From: Alistipes sp.
Lineage (GTDB): Bacteria; Bacteroidota; Bacteroidia; Bacteroidales; Rikenellaceae
NCBI GenBank assembly: GCA_017555905.1
Contig: JAFZFP010000012.1
Span: 93,698 to 152,547 of the forward strand
Reading direction: 5' to 3'
Length of the DNA stretch: 58,850 bases
Shown here: positions 1 through 8,283 of the stretch, one piece after another
How positions within the stretch are numbered: position 1 is the stretch's first letter
Layout: each line of letters begins with the position of its first letter
Program-made: the position numbers and the translations under genes
The notes under the pieces: model-generated
What the model was told of the DNA's origin: nothing
The model's input: only the letters and a program-made list of their open reading frames with translations
Database searches by the model: none

Positions 1-1
1 G

Positions 2-109
2 ATACGCCCAGGCGAAACACCTTCGATGGGTGGTGGCCTAAAGAGGGAGAATAGCGCACTCAGCACGGGCAAGGCCCTGAGTGTGAGCAATAACGCTACA
101 AAACAATAA
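2..109 (+). CDS. C-terminal fragment of a gene entering the window (possibly lptC)
   Basis: One frame is open from the window edge to a TAA at 107-109, about 35 codons, using the GGC/GAG/AAG/AGC codons favoured by the neighbouring genes. The visible tail is polar (ends ATKQ) and carries no motif, so the product cannot be recognised from the sequence. In many Bacteroidetes the gene upstream of a CNNM/HlyC-type protein plus PpiD pair is lptC, the periplasmic LPS-export factor; that is the only reason for suggesting it. The next gene starts 48 bases downstream in the same direction, so an operon is plausible. Confidence 0.35.
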   Translation: MRPGETPSMGGGLKRENSALSTGKALSVSNNATKQ

Positions 110-156
110 CCCATAACACTAAGAGATACAGATAGTCATATCTGCTTAAGAGACCT

Positions 157-1404
157 ATGCAAGAGGTAACCATTACAACGATAGTTACTATAGCCATAAT
201 GCTTCTGCTTTCGGCCTTCTTCTCGGGAATGGAGATTGCGTTTTTGGGACGCAACCGTCTGCGTGAGGAGATCGACCGCAAGCAGAATCCTCTTTTTAAC
301 CATATAGCCGAGCGCTTCTCGCATAACGCCAGCAACTACATAACCACTATCTTGGTGGGTAACAACATAGCCTTGGTACTCTACTCTATGTCTATGTCGG
401 AGATGCTCTTGGGCAGTTTCGGAATAGAGAACACCTTGGCACAAACAATAATATCGACCGTGGTGATAATCTTCATTGGCGAGTACATCCCCAAGTCGAT
501 AGTGCGTCACAACCCCAACTTCTACTACGCGACGCTTGCTCCAGTAATCTACCTTTTCTATATTATATTGTACCCCATCTCGCGCCTGACTACCCTACTC
601 TCGTATGGTATGCTACGCCTGACGGGCAATAAGGTGACCCAGCGCGCAGAGCCTACGGAGTTCAACCGCGACGACTTAGCCTCGCTGGTGGAGGCGGAGA
701 ACGTGGCCCTCGATAGCGAGGACGAGGAGGATATTCGTCTGTTCCAGAACGCTTTGGATTTCGCCGACCTCAGAGTGAGGGATTGTATGGTACAACGTGT
801 CGATGTCGAGGCCGTAGACCTTGAGACAACGACCATCGAGGAACTGACACAGCGCTTCGTGGAGACCAAATACTCTCGTATCTTCGTATGGCACGACACC
901 ATCGACAACATCATCGGCTATGTCAATTCGAAGAGTCTCTTCGAGAAACCTACCGACCTCTCGGACATCATCATAAAGACCATCTACGTAGCCGAGACTA
1001 TGCCTCTGCAGACTATGCTTGAGACCTTCACCAAGCGCAAGGCAAGTATCGCCGTGGTGATTGACGAGTATGGCGGAACGGCGGGTATCATCTCTTTGGA
1101 GGATGTCTTGGAGCAGATTTTCGGAGAGATCGAGGATGAGCACGACGTGCAGGAGCTCATCGAGAAGCGCATAGACAACAACACCTGGTTGCTATCCTCT
1201 CGTCTCGAGGTGGAGTACCTCAACGAGGAGTACCACCTAAACATCCCCGAGAGCGAGGAGTACGACACCTTGGCGGGATATATCATAGACGAGTATGGTG
1301 GCATTCCACAGCAAGGCGAGCAGTTCGAGAACGATAGTTTCAAGATAAAGATTCTACGTCGTGAGGGCTCACGCCTCGACCTTGTGGAGATAACCTGCAA
1401 ATAG
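157..1404 (+). CDS. CNNM/CorC (hemolysin-family) membrane transporter with CBS pair
   Basis: 415 residues with the CNNM/CorC layout: an N-terminal DUF21 membrane region (about residues 5-190, beginning with a strong hydrophobic segment followed by FFSGMEIAFL), a tandem CBS pair (about 205-335, including the IDEYGGTAGIISLEDVLEQIFGEI-type second repeat), and a C-terminal CorC_HlyC domain (about 340-412). Family members act at the inner membrane and are linked to Mg2+/Co2+ efflux or homeostasis; the old name hemolysin is historical. GldE of gliding bacteria has the same architecture, but no gliding genes are nearby. It is followed by a PpiD-like gene, a common Bacteroidetes pairing. The start ATG is the first in frame after the preceding stop. 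Family assignment is firm; the transported ion is inferred. Confidence 0.9.
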   Translation: MQEVTITTIVTIAIMLLLSAFFSGMEIAFLGRNRLREEIDRKQNPLFNHIAERFSHNASNYITTILVGNNIALVLYSMSMSEMLLGSFGIENTLAQTIISTVVIIFIGEYIPKSIVRHNPNFYYATLAPVIYLFYIILYPISRLTTLLSYGMLRLTGNKVTQRAEPTEFNRDDLASLVEAENVALDSEDEEDIRLFQNALDFADLRVRDCMVQRVDVEAVDLETTTIEELTQRFVETKYSRIFVWHDTIDNIIGYVNSKSLFEKPTDLSDIIIKTIYVAETMPLQTMLETFTKRKASIAVVIDEYGGTAGIISLEDVLEQIFGEIEDEHDVQELIEKRIDNNTWLLSSRLEVEYLNEEYHLNIPESEEYDTLAGYIIDEYGGIPQQGEQFENDSFKIKILRREGSRLDLVEITCK

Positions 1405-1477
1405 CAACCCACCCACAAAGGGGGCGTGAGGAGGCTATAAAACAGCCCATATATCATTTTTACTATATAATATGGTG

Positions 1478-1504
1478 TTGTTTAATAAAAATTTACTATC
1501 TTTG
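1478..1504 (+). promoter_or_regulatory. Bacteroidetes-type promoter before the PpiD-like gene
   Basis: TATCTTTG at 1497-1504 matches the -7 consensus TAnnTTTG. A TTG at 1478-1480 lies 16 bases upstream, a little closer than the usual 19-21. It sits 40 bases before the ATG, so the foldase gene probably has its own promoter. Confidence 0.6.
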
Positions 1505-1543
1505 GAGGCTTATTTGAAAATAACGACAAAACAATAAAACAGT

Positions 1544-3496
1544 ATGGCATCATTAAACACACTAAGAACCAAGTACGGCATTGTCCTTTCAGTGGTAATT
1601 GCCCTCGTACTTGTAGCATTCATCCTCGGTGACCAGCTCTCAATGAGCAACCGTCAGAGCGAGATGCCCGAGGATCAGGCCGTTATGACTATCAACGGCG
1701 AGGAGGTTTTGGCATCAGAGTATGCTAAGTATCAGGAGTTGTATCGCGACACCAACCTCGAGGAGGATGGTAAGGCAGACTACGCCTACACCTCAGCAAT
1801 TTTCCACAACATCACTGGCCCTGCATTGGCAGAGGTTGGTCTCGGCGTATCTGAGGCCGACATCAAGGCTTACGCTTCAGTATTTAGCAAGCAGCGTGCC
1901 GAGATGTACAAGATGTATGGCTGGCCAGCAGACCAGATTGTGGGCATCGTGCAGAACGAGTGGGTTTCAAACCTTCAGACCCTCGACCTTGTACTTGGCT
2001 ACCAGAAGTTCTCTAAGGTTTACAGCGCAGGTAACTACGTAAACCGTCTTGAGGTTGAGCAGACTATGCGCAACAACAACTTCACCTTCGACGGCCACTT
2101 CCTTATGGTACCTTACAAGGCTATGCCAGAGGTAGAGATTACTGCTGAGGAGATCGACGCATACTACGAGGCTAACAAGGCTGAGAACAAGAACTTTGGC
2201 GCTCGCACCTTGCGTTACGTAGCCTTCGAGATCGCTCCTACGGCTGAGGACTTGGCGGCTGTTGAGGCTCAGGTAATGGAGGTAGACAACCTCGTTAAGG
2301 AGGCTAAGGGCGACAGCAAGGCTATCAAGCAGGCTGTACGTGCTATCGGTGGCAAGGCCGACACATACAAGACCTACGCTTCACTCGACGGCAAGGTTCA
2401 GGAGGCTATCAAGGCTGGTAAGAACTATGGCCCAGTATTCGAGAACGACGCTTGGGTTGCTACATACCTCATCAACGACGTAACTGCTCCAGCATCTTAC
2501 GACTTCGAGGTTGCCGTAGCAGAGAACATCATCGAGGCTAACGCCCTCGTAGAGAGCCTTAAGGCTGTGGGTGGCGACTTCTCTAAGTTGGAGACTGCCG
2601 TAGATTTCACTACCGACACTCGCACAATGGTAGCAATGAACGAGAGCGACGCAAGCAACTTCATCGGTGCAAAGGTTGGTGACATCTTCACCTACACTTA
2701 CAACCACAAGCCTGCCGTAGTAAAGATTACAGGCCTTGGCGAGAAGGAGCGTTTCGTACTCTCTGCTGATGTGAACAAGGTTGTTAAGGCGAGCCAGCTC
2801 ACCAACAACACCATCGTTGAGAACGTAGAGACATTCTTGGAGAAGGTAGGTAACGACGTTGAGACCTTCAACGCTACTGCTGAGGAGGCTCAGTACCAGA
2901 TTCTCGCTACAACTGCTAACCGTAACGACTATACCCCAATGTCAGGTCGCGCACGTGGCGTACGCAACATCCCTAACTCACGTAACATCGCTGTTTGGGC
3001 TTACGACGCTGAGGTAGGTGCTGCTAAGAGTTTCCACGGCGAGAACGTAATCTACGTAGTTATGGTTGCAGATATCGACCAGAACAAGTACGAGATGAAG
3101 AACGACCGCGTTATCGAGAACACTCTCAAGCGCGACAAGCAGTATGAGGCTATCGCTTCACAGTTGGCTTTGGGTGCTGAGATCGAGGGCGCTGAGAGCG
3201 GCGAGTTCGCTGGCATCAAGTCTGGTGACAACGTCGTAGCAGGCAAGTACGAGCCAGCCTTGGTGGGTGCTATCGCATCATCACAGGCTACAGGCGTTGA
3301 GACTAAGGTTAAGGGTAACACCGCAGCATACGTATTCGTTGTGGATGCTATCAATGGTGAGATCGACCCTGCAGCAGTTGCTGAGGAGCGTACCCCAGAG
3401 ATGACTCAGCGTGAGTCTGCTATGGGCCGTGTAGCAGTAGATGCTTTGAACTCTAAGGTGGAAGTTGAGGACCTCCGTGGCGAGGGTACTATCTAA
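1544..3496 (+). CDS. PpiD/SurA-N-type membrane-anchored periplasmic foldase
   Basis: 650 residues. Residues about 12-30 form one hydrophobic N-terminal anchor (YGIVLSVVIALVLVAFILG) with no cleavage site, followed by a SurA-N-like helical region (INGEEVLASEYAKYQELY). This is the PpiD layout: a chaperone held at the outer face of the inner membrane that helps outer-membrane proteins fold. The parvulin-type isomerase domain expected in the middle is not obvious by eye, so the protein may be a chaperone rather than an active isomerase. Codon use is strongly biased (GAG, AAG, GCT, GGT, TAC) compared with its upstream neighbour, as in trxB and rplS here, which suggests high expression. It has its own promoter and a strong terminator, so it is likely transcribed alone. 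Confidence 0.85.
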   Translation: MASLNTLRTKYGIVLSVVIALVLVAFILGDQLSMSNRQSEMPEDQAVMTINGEEVLASEYAKYQELYRDTNLEEDGKADYAYTSAIFHNITGPALAEVGLGVSEADIKAYASVFSKQRAEMYKMYGWPADQIVGIVQNEWVSNLQTLDLVLGYQKFSKVYSAGNYVNRLEVEQTMRNNNFTFDGHFLMVPYKAMPEVEITAEEIDAYYEANKAENKNFGARTLRYVAFEIAPTAEDLAAVEAQVMEVDNLVKEAKGDSKAIKQAVRAIGGKADTYKTYASLDGKVQEAIKAGKNYGPVFENDAWVATYLINDVTAPASYDFEVAVAENIIEANALVESLKAVGGDFSKLETAVDFTTDTRTMVAMNESDASNFIGAKVGDIFTYTYNHKPAVVKITGLGEKERFVLSADVNKVVKASQLTNNTIVENVETFLEKVGNDVETFNATAEEAQYQILATTANRNDYTPMSGRARGVRNIPNSRNIAVWAYDAEVGAAKSFHGENVIYVVMVADIDQNKYEMKNDRVIENTLKRDKQYEAIASQLALGAEIEGAESGEFAGIKSGDNVVAGKYEPALVGAIASSQATGVETKVKGNTAAYVFVVDAINGEIDPAAVAEERTPEMTQRESAMGRVAVDALNSKVEVEDLRGEGTI

Positions 3497-3526
3497 TCCT
3501 TAAACATAGATAACCTATCGGGTATA

Positions 3527-3562
3527 GGGGCTGTCCAGAATTATTGGGATGGCCCCTTTATT
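3527..3562 (+). terminator. Rho-independent terminator after the PpiD-like gene
   Basis: GGGGCTGTCC (3527-3536) pairs over ten positions, two of them G-U, with GGATGGCCCC (3547-3556), followed by TTTATT. Confidence 0.85.
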
Positions 3563-3617
3563 GTTAGGTGGAGAGACACAACACTATTATAGGGATAACA
3601 AAAGATATAACTAAGGT

Positions 3618-4622
3618 ATGATTAAGCGCATTATAGGCATCGGCAACGCCTTGACCGATATGTTAGTAACCCTGTCGGATGATGGGGTGCTGGGCGAGTT
3701 CCAGCTCGAAAAGGGCTCTATGAGCCTTGTGGATAGCCCCTTGCAGATGGCTATCTCTAAGGCTGTGGCTGGCTCACCCTACTCCCTCTCGTTGGGAGGC
3801 TCGGCAGGAAACACCGTACGTGCGATGGCACGCCTCGGCACCGAGGTAGGCTTCATCGGCAAGGTGGGCGAGGATACTACGGGCGAGTTCTACATCGAGG
3901 CCCTGAGAAACTTAGGTGTCGAGCCATTTATCCTCACCTCGGAGTACCGCTCGGGCAAGTGTCTCTCGCTGATATCTCCTGATGGTGAGCGCACGTTGGT
4001 AACCCACCTCGGCGCAGCAGCCCACCTGCATACGGAGGATATAGACCCTGCCATCTTTGAGGGCTACGACTGCCTCTATGTCGAGGGGTATCTTGTTCAG
4101 GACCACTCACTTATCCGTACAACCATAGAGCGTGCTAAGAGTGCAGGACTCAAGGTGGCTATCGACCTCGCCTCGTTCAATGTGGTGAGGGAGAACCGCG
4201 ACTTCTTGACCGACATCGTAGCACGATATGTCGATATACTCTTTGCTAACGAGGAGGAGGCAACTACGTTTAGTGGCAAAGAGAGTGCCGAGGCATCCTT
4301 GGACTACATAGCCTCGATGTGTGAGTTGGCGGTGGTGAAGATAGGTATGAAGGGGGCGCTTATCCGACGTGGCGAGGAGCGTGTCCACGTGGGCATTATG
4401 AGTGCTGCGAAGCGTGTCGATACCACTGGAGCGGGCGACTTCTACGCTGCGGGATTCCTCTCGGCCTTGGCCGAGGGTATGACACTCCGCCAGTGTGGCA
4501 CTATCGGTGCTATCACGGCAGGCAAGGTTATCGAGGTCGTAGGCACCACCTTCGGCGAAGAGGCTTGGGACGAAATCTTTGCCCTTAGGGAGCGTGTGCG
4601 TAGCGAGCAGTACCTCTTCTAA
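3618..4622 (+). CDS. PfkB-family sugar/adenosine kinase
   Basis: 334 residues, usual for the ribokinase/PfkB family. The substrate-binding signature GGSAGN is at residues 60-65, and the second PfkB signature DTTGAGDFYAAGF at about 268-280 carries the catalytic base Asp274 in the GAGD anion hole. The protein resembles the adenosine-kinase-like subgroup common in Bacteroidetes (RIIGIGNALTDMLV start), but the substrate cannot be fixed from sequence. The gene stands alone, between two terminators: one ends the upstream foldase gene, and one behind it is shared with the convergent lipoprotein gene. No promoter box matching TAnnTTTG is obvious in the 55 bases upstream. Confidence 0.9.
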   Translation: MIKRIIGIGNALTDMLVTLSDDGVLGEFQLEKGSMSLVDSPLQMAISKAVAGSPYSLSLGGSAGNTVRAMARLGTEVGFIGKVGEDTTGEFYIEALRNLGVEPFILTSEYRSGKCLSLISPDGERTLVTHLGAAAHLHTEDIDPAIFEGYDCLYVEGYLVQDHSLIRTTIERAKSAGLKVAIDLASFNVVRENRDFLTDIVARYVDILFANEEEATTFSGKESAEASLDYIASMCELAVVKIGMKGALIRRGEERVHVGIMSAAKRVDTTGAGDFYAAGFLSALAEGMTLRQCGTIGAITAGKVIEVVGTTFGEEAWDEIFALRERVRSEQYLF

Positions 4623-4647
4623 CTAAAGGCTACACATATATATAAAG

Positions 4648-4682
4648 TAAAGGCGTGCCTCTCTGGACACGCCTTACTTATT
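4648..4682. terminator. Bidirectional terminator between convergent genes
   Basis: AAGGCGTG (4650-4657) pairs with CACGCCTT (4668-4675), with A/T-rich flanks on both sides. It can serve both the PfkB kinase gene (+) and the lipoprotein gene (-). Confidence 0.75.
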
Positions 4683-4715
4683 TAGGTACGAGACCTATTT
4701 GTTATGTGCGACAAA

Positions 4716-5150
4716 TTACAAAGACTTGCCTACTGAAGCACCCTTCTTTACCTTTGAAGCATCAACCTTAGACTCTACCTTTGGAGCCTCTGCTGACTCC
4801 TTAGCATTGTTTGACTCCAAAGAGATAGACTCAGCCTTCTTAACCTCCTTAACCTCGGTAGCGCCCTGGAACTCCTTAGTCTCTACTGTCTTCTGTGCCT
4901 CGAGAGTAGTAGTTGCCACTGGAGTAGTACCCTTGAACTCTGGAGCCTTGTCAGCAGTTACAACATCCTTCTCAGGTACTGCTACAGCCTCAACAGTTGG
5001 CTCAGCCTCTGGAGCAACCTCCTCTACTGCCTCTACAGCCTCTACTGCTACCTCAGCCTCAGTTGTCTGCTCATCGTTAGTGTTTGCCTGGTTACCGCCA
5101 CATGCTACAGAGAATGCGAGCATTGCAGCGAAAAAGAAAAACTTCTTCAT
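4716..5150 (-). CDS. Small acidic Ala/Glu/Val-rich lipoprotein
   Basis: 144 residues. A lysine-led hydrophobic signal peptide (MKKFFFFAAMLAFSVACGG) ends in a lipobox with the acylated Cys at residue 18, so the mature protein is membrane-anchored. The rest is low complexity: an EAVEAVEEVAPEAEPTVEAV-like acidic stretch (about residues 28-60), then a K/E/S/V-rich tail. No enzyme domain is visible; an extended or coiled spacer is likely. A good TAnnTTTG box lies upstream and the gene ends at a bidirectional terminator, so it is monocistronic. A 171-codon frame on the other strand is only the complement of this biased sequence. I recognise no named family. Confidence 0.8.
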   Translation of the reverse strand: MKKFFFFAAMLAFSVACGGNQANTNDEQTTEAEVAVEAVEAVEEVAPEAEPTVEAVAVPEKDVVTADKAPEFKGTTPVATTTLEAQKTVETKEFQGATEVKEVKKAESISLESNNAKESAEAPKVESKVDASKVKKGASVGKSL

Positions 5151-5203
5151 ACTTTTGTCTGTTTTAATTATTGGTTTAAGTTTCTGCGTTTTAAAATCTT
5201 ACA

Positions 5204-5211
5204 CAAAGATA
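5204..5211 (-). promoter_or_regulatory. -7 box for the acidic lipoprotein gene
   Basis: On the minus strand this reads TATCTTTG, matching TAnnTTTG, 53 bases before the start codon. No clear -33 element is seen. Confidence 0.55.
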
Positions 5212-5260
5212 TAATTTTTTTTCGGTTCTTAGGAAATCCACCCAATATTTTTTTCTTCGG

Positions 5261-7078
5261 CTACCTCCTACGTGGCTTGGGGGAGGGCTTAGCAGGGTGA
5301 CTCGCCCTCTGTCTTAGGGAGGGCTTAGCCTTGCTCTGCGGTGCCGAACGATGAGTGCGGCTCTTGTCAGTGGGGAGCTCACCTCCGAAGAAGTAACTCT
5401 TCTGCTTGCGCTTATCCTCTTGGCTACGAGCAACATAGACCTGCTCTCCAGTATAAGGATTGATACCCGTATAGAACATCACCGACGAGAGGGTCATAGG
5501 CGTAGGGGTAAGGTCCTGCACCTGCTCAAGGGTGAAGTGGAGGTTGCCCAAGACCTTATCGGCCAAGGCACTCATATCGCGCTCCGTACAGCCTGGGTGA
5601 GACGAGATAAAGTAGGGGATGAGTTGGTAGTTTAGGCCCTCCCTACGGCAAATCTGCTTAAAGCGGCTGTTCATCTTCTCGAAGAGCGCAAACGAGGGCT
5701 TGCGCATAAGGCGCAAAACGCCATCCTCAGTATGCTCTGGAGCCACCTTGAGGCGACCCGAGGTATGGTACTTGACCACGGTATCGAAGTAGTTCGACTC
5801 GTCGAAGAGGTCGTAGCGGATGCCACTGCCGATAAATGCCCTCTTCACACCCTTGGTCTCTCGAATCTTGCGGTAGAGTTCCAAGAGGCGTGTGTGGTCG
5901 TTATTCATATTGGGGCATAGCTTGGGATGGAGGCACGAGGGGCGCTTACACCTCTTGCAGAGCGACTCATCCCTGCCTCGCATACCATACATATTAGCCG
6001 AAGGTGCGCCCACATCCGATATATAGCCCTTGAAGTCGGGCATAGCAACAAGTCTCTTAACCTCCTCAAGGATAGAGCGTTCCGAGCGCGAGTTGATGAA
6101 TTTACCTTGGTGGGCCGAGATGGTGCAGAAGGAGCAACCACCGAAGCAACCACGGTGGATATTTATCGAGTGCTTGATCATCTCCCAAGCAGGAATATCG
6201 CCCTTGCCACGGTAGCGAGGGTGTGGGGCTCGCTCGTATGGCAGGTCGAAGGAGTGGTCGAGTTCCTCGGTGGTGAGGGTCTCGTGGGGCGGTGTGATGA
6301 CAACATACCTGTCGCCCACACGCTCCAAGAGCGTGGTGTTGCACTCCATCATATTGCTAAGTGTCTCTATCTCAGTGAAGTTCTTGCCGAACTTAGCCCT
6401 GTCCGCAAGGCACTCTTCGTAGGAGTGTAGGCGTATGGTGCTGGTGTTATAGAGGCGCTCGACGTAGCTCTCGTCGGCGAGGAATCCCACCTGGCGCAAA
6501 CCCCTCAACAACTTCATATTGAAGCCATTACGCAAGGCCTTTGCCACCTCCCTAATAGGCTTATCGCCCATACCGTAGATGAGCAGGTCGGCACCCGACG
6601 TAGCAAGGATAGAGCGCTGGAGCGAGTCAGTCCAGTAGTCGTAGTGGGTCAGGCGGCGGAGCGAGGCCTCGATACCTCCCACAACCACGGGGGTATGGGG
6701 GTACAACTCCTTGAGTATCTTGGTGTAGGTATCCACCGTGCGGTCGGGGCGGAAACCAGCCTTGCCACCTGGGGTATAGGCATCGTTAGACCTAAGGCGC
6801 AGGTTGGCCGTATAGTGGTTCACCATAGAGTCCATTGCTCCAGCGGTGACGGCGAAGAAGAGGCGTGGCTTGCCGAACTTCTTGAAGTCGCGCAGGTCGT
6901 CTCGCCAGTTGGGCTGTGGCACGATAGCGACACGGTAGCCCTCAGCCTCGAGGATGCGTCCGATGACGGCAGGACCAAAGGCTGGGTGGTCGATATAGGC
7001 ATCGCCCGAGAAGATTATGACATCGAGTTCGTACCAACCTCGTGCGTCGGCCTCCTTGGTGGTTGTAGGTAGAAACAT
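5261..7078 (-). CDS. YgiQ family radical SAM protein
   Basis: 605 residues. The radical SAM cluster motif CxxxCxxC is at Cys311, Cys315 and Cys318 (GCFGGCSFC), in the typical YgiQ position after a long N-terminal domain beginning with the family's LDVIIFSGDAYIDHPAFG block. Later blocks (SGIRYDLF, HLKVAPEHTEDGVLRLM-like, YFISSHPGC) also fit UPF0313/YgiQ. The C-terminus is a basic P/K/R-rich tail after residue about 570. The reaction of the family is not established; it is predicted to bind a 4Fe-4S cluster and cleave S-adenosylmethionine in the cytoplasm. It is the last gene of a minus-strand run that begins at tgt, 42 bases after the pseudouridine synthase gene. Confidence 0.92.
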   Translation of the reverse strand: MFLPTTTKEADARGWYELDVIIFSGDAYIDHPAFGPAVIGRILEAEGYRVAIVPQPNWRDDLRDFKKFGKPRLFFAVTAGAMDSMVNHYTANLRLRSNDAYTPGGKAGFRPDRTVDTYTKILKELYPHTPVVVGGIEASLRRLTHYDYWTDSLQRSILATSGADLLIYGMGDKPIREVAKALRNGFNMKLLRGLRQVGFLADESYVERLYNTSTIRLHSYEECLADRAKFGKNFTEIETLSNMMECNTTLLERVGDRYVVITPPHETLTTEELDHSFDLPYERAPHPRYRGKGDIPAWEMIKHSINIHRGCFGGCSFCTISAHQGKFINSRSERSILEEVKRLVAMPDFKGYISDVGAPSANMYGMRGRDESLCKRCKRPSCLHPKLCPNMNNDHTRLLELYRKIRETKGVKRAFIGSGIRYDLFDESNYFDTVVKYHTSGRLKVAPEHTEDGVLRLMRKPSFALFEKMNSRFKQICRREGLNYQLIPYFISSHPGCTERDMSALADKVLGNLHFTLEQVQDLTPTPMTLSSVMFYTGINPYTGEQVYVARSQEDKRKQKSYFFGGELPTDKSRTHRSAPQSKAKPSLRQRASHPAKPSPKPRRR

Positions 7079-7120
7079 AGCGACTCTGTTTTATCGTTTA
7101 ACTCTGTGGCGCACAGCCAA

Positions 7121-8230
7121 TTATATCTCTTCGAGGTCTAAGCCCACAGCATCGGTATAGGTATCCCACTTCTGCAGTACGGTCCTCAGATCCTCGGGCA
7201 ACTCCGACTCGAACTGCACATACTCACCTGTGGTGGGGTGTACGAAGCCCAAGGCGCGAGCGTGGAGGGCTTGGCGAGGGAGTAGCTTGAAGCAGTTTTC
7301 GATGAACTGCTTATACTTCATAAAGGTAGTACCCTTGAGGATGCGGTTGCCACCATAGCGCTCGTCGTTGAAGAGGGGGTGGCCCTGCCACGACATATGG
7401 ACACGTATCTGGTGGGTACGGCCCGTCTCCAAACGGCACTCGACGAGGGTGACATAGCCGTAGCGACGCAACACCTTGAAGTGGGTGACTGCGTGTTTAC
7501 CCTCCTCGCCATTCTCGAAGACGTACATCTGCAACCTATCCTTGGGGCTTCGGCCTATATGTCCGATGATAGTGCCCTCATCCTCAGCGAGATTACCCCA
7601 TACCAAGGCCACATAACGGCGGTAGATGGTGTGGTCGAAAAACTGCTTTGCCAAGTGGGTGTGGGCGCGCTCGTTCTTGGCTACGACCAACAGACCCGAA
7701 GTATCCTTGTCGATGCGGTGGACAAGGCCGGCACGAGCATTACCCTCTGAGAACATCTCCAAGTCGCGGAGGTGGTACGAGAGGGCGTGGACCAGAGTGC
7801 CACTATGGTTACCCACGCCAGGGTGAACGACCATACCTGCCTCCTTATTTACCACGATGATATCATCATCCTCGTAGACGATATTGAGGGGTATATTCTC
7901 GGGTACAATCTCCTCCTTATGACGCGGATAGGGCATCACGATAGAGATTTGGTCGAGAGGTTTTATCTTGTAACTCGACTTCTGGGGCTTGCCATTGACC
8001 AATATGTTACCCCCATCGGCGGCCATCTGTATACGGTTGCGCGAGGTGTTTTCGAGGCGTATGGTGAGGTACTTATCGAGGCGCATCATACTCTGCCCCT
8101 TATCCACGGTGACGGCGAAATGCTCGTACATCTCGTCACCCTCACCCTCGCCATCGCCACCCTCAAGGTCGATGTCGATATCGACCATAGGCTCGGCCTC
8201 GAGGCACTGCTTCATCTGTTCTTCTGCCAT
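7121..8230 (-). CDS. rluD: RluA/RluD-family 23S rRNA pseudouridine synthase
   Basis: 369 residues. After a 40-residue acidic extension (DIDIDLEGGDGEGEGDE) comes an S4 RNA-binding domain (about 47-100, RLDKYLTIRLENTSRNRIQ), then the RluA catalytic domain with the signature HRIDKDTSGLLVVAK, whose Asp is the nucleophile. Family members isomerise uridines in large-subunit rRNA (RluD: helix 69); the RluD assignment rather than RluC follows from the S4 plus catalytic layout and from the usual Bacteroidetes neighbourhood beside a PASTA protein. It lies 53 bases after the MqnE-PASTA gene. The acidic N-terminal extension is longer than in E. coli RluD. Confidence 0.9.
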   Translation of the reverse strand: MAEEQMKQCLEAEPMVDIDIDLEGGDGEGEGDEMYEHFAVTVDKGQSMMRLDKYLTIRLENTSRNRIQMAADGGNILVNGKPQKSSYKIKPLDQISIVMPYPRHKEEIVPENIPLNIVYEDDDIIVVNKEAGMVVHPGVGNHSGTLVHALSYHLRDLEMFSEGNARAGLVHRIDKDTSGLLVVAKNERAHTHLAKQFFDHTIYRRYVALVWGNLAEDEGTIIGHIGRSPKDRLQMYVFENGEEGKHAVTHFKVLRRYGYVTLVECRLETGRTHQIRVHMSWQGHPLFNDERYGGNRILKGTTFMKYKQFIENCFKLLPRQALHARALGFVHPTTGEYVQFESELPEDLRTVLQKWDTYTDAVGLDLEEI

Positions 8231-8283
8231 CTATACTCTTTCTAACTGCTTAATTTCTATTGTATTACACTCACAACACTACC

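Noticed and set aside
4699-5214. 171-codon Ser/Thr/Ala-rich frame opposite the acidic lipoprotein gene
   Set aside because: The minus frame has a signal peptide, lipobox and promoter; the plus frame is its complement and also covers that promoter.
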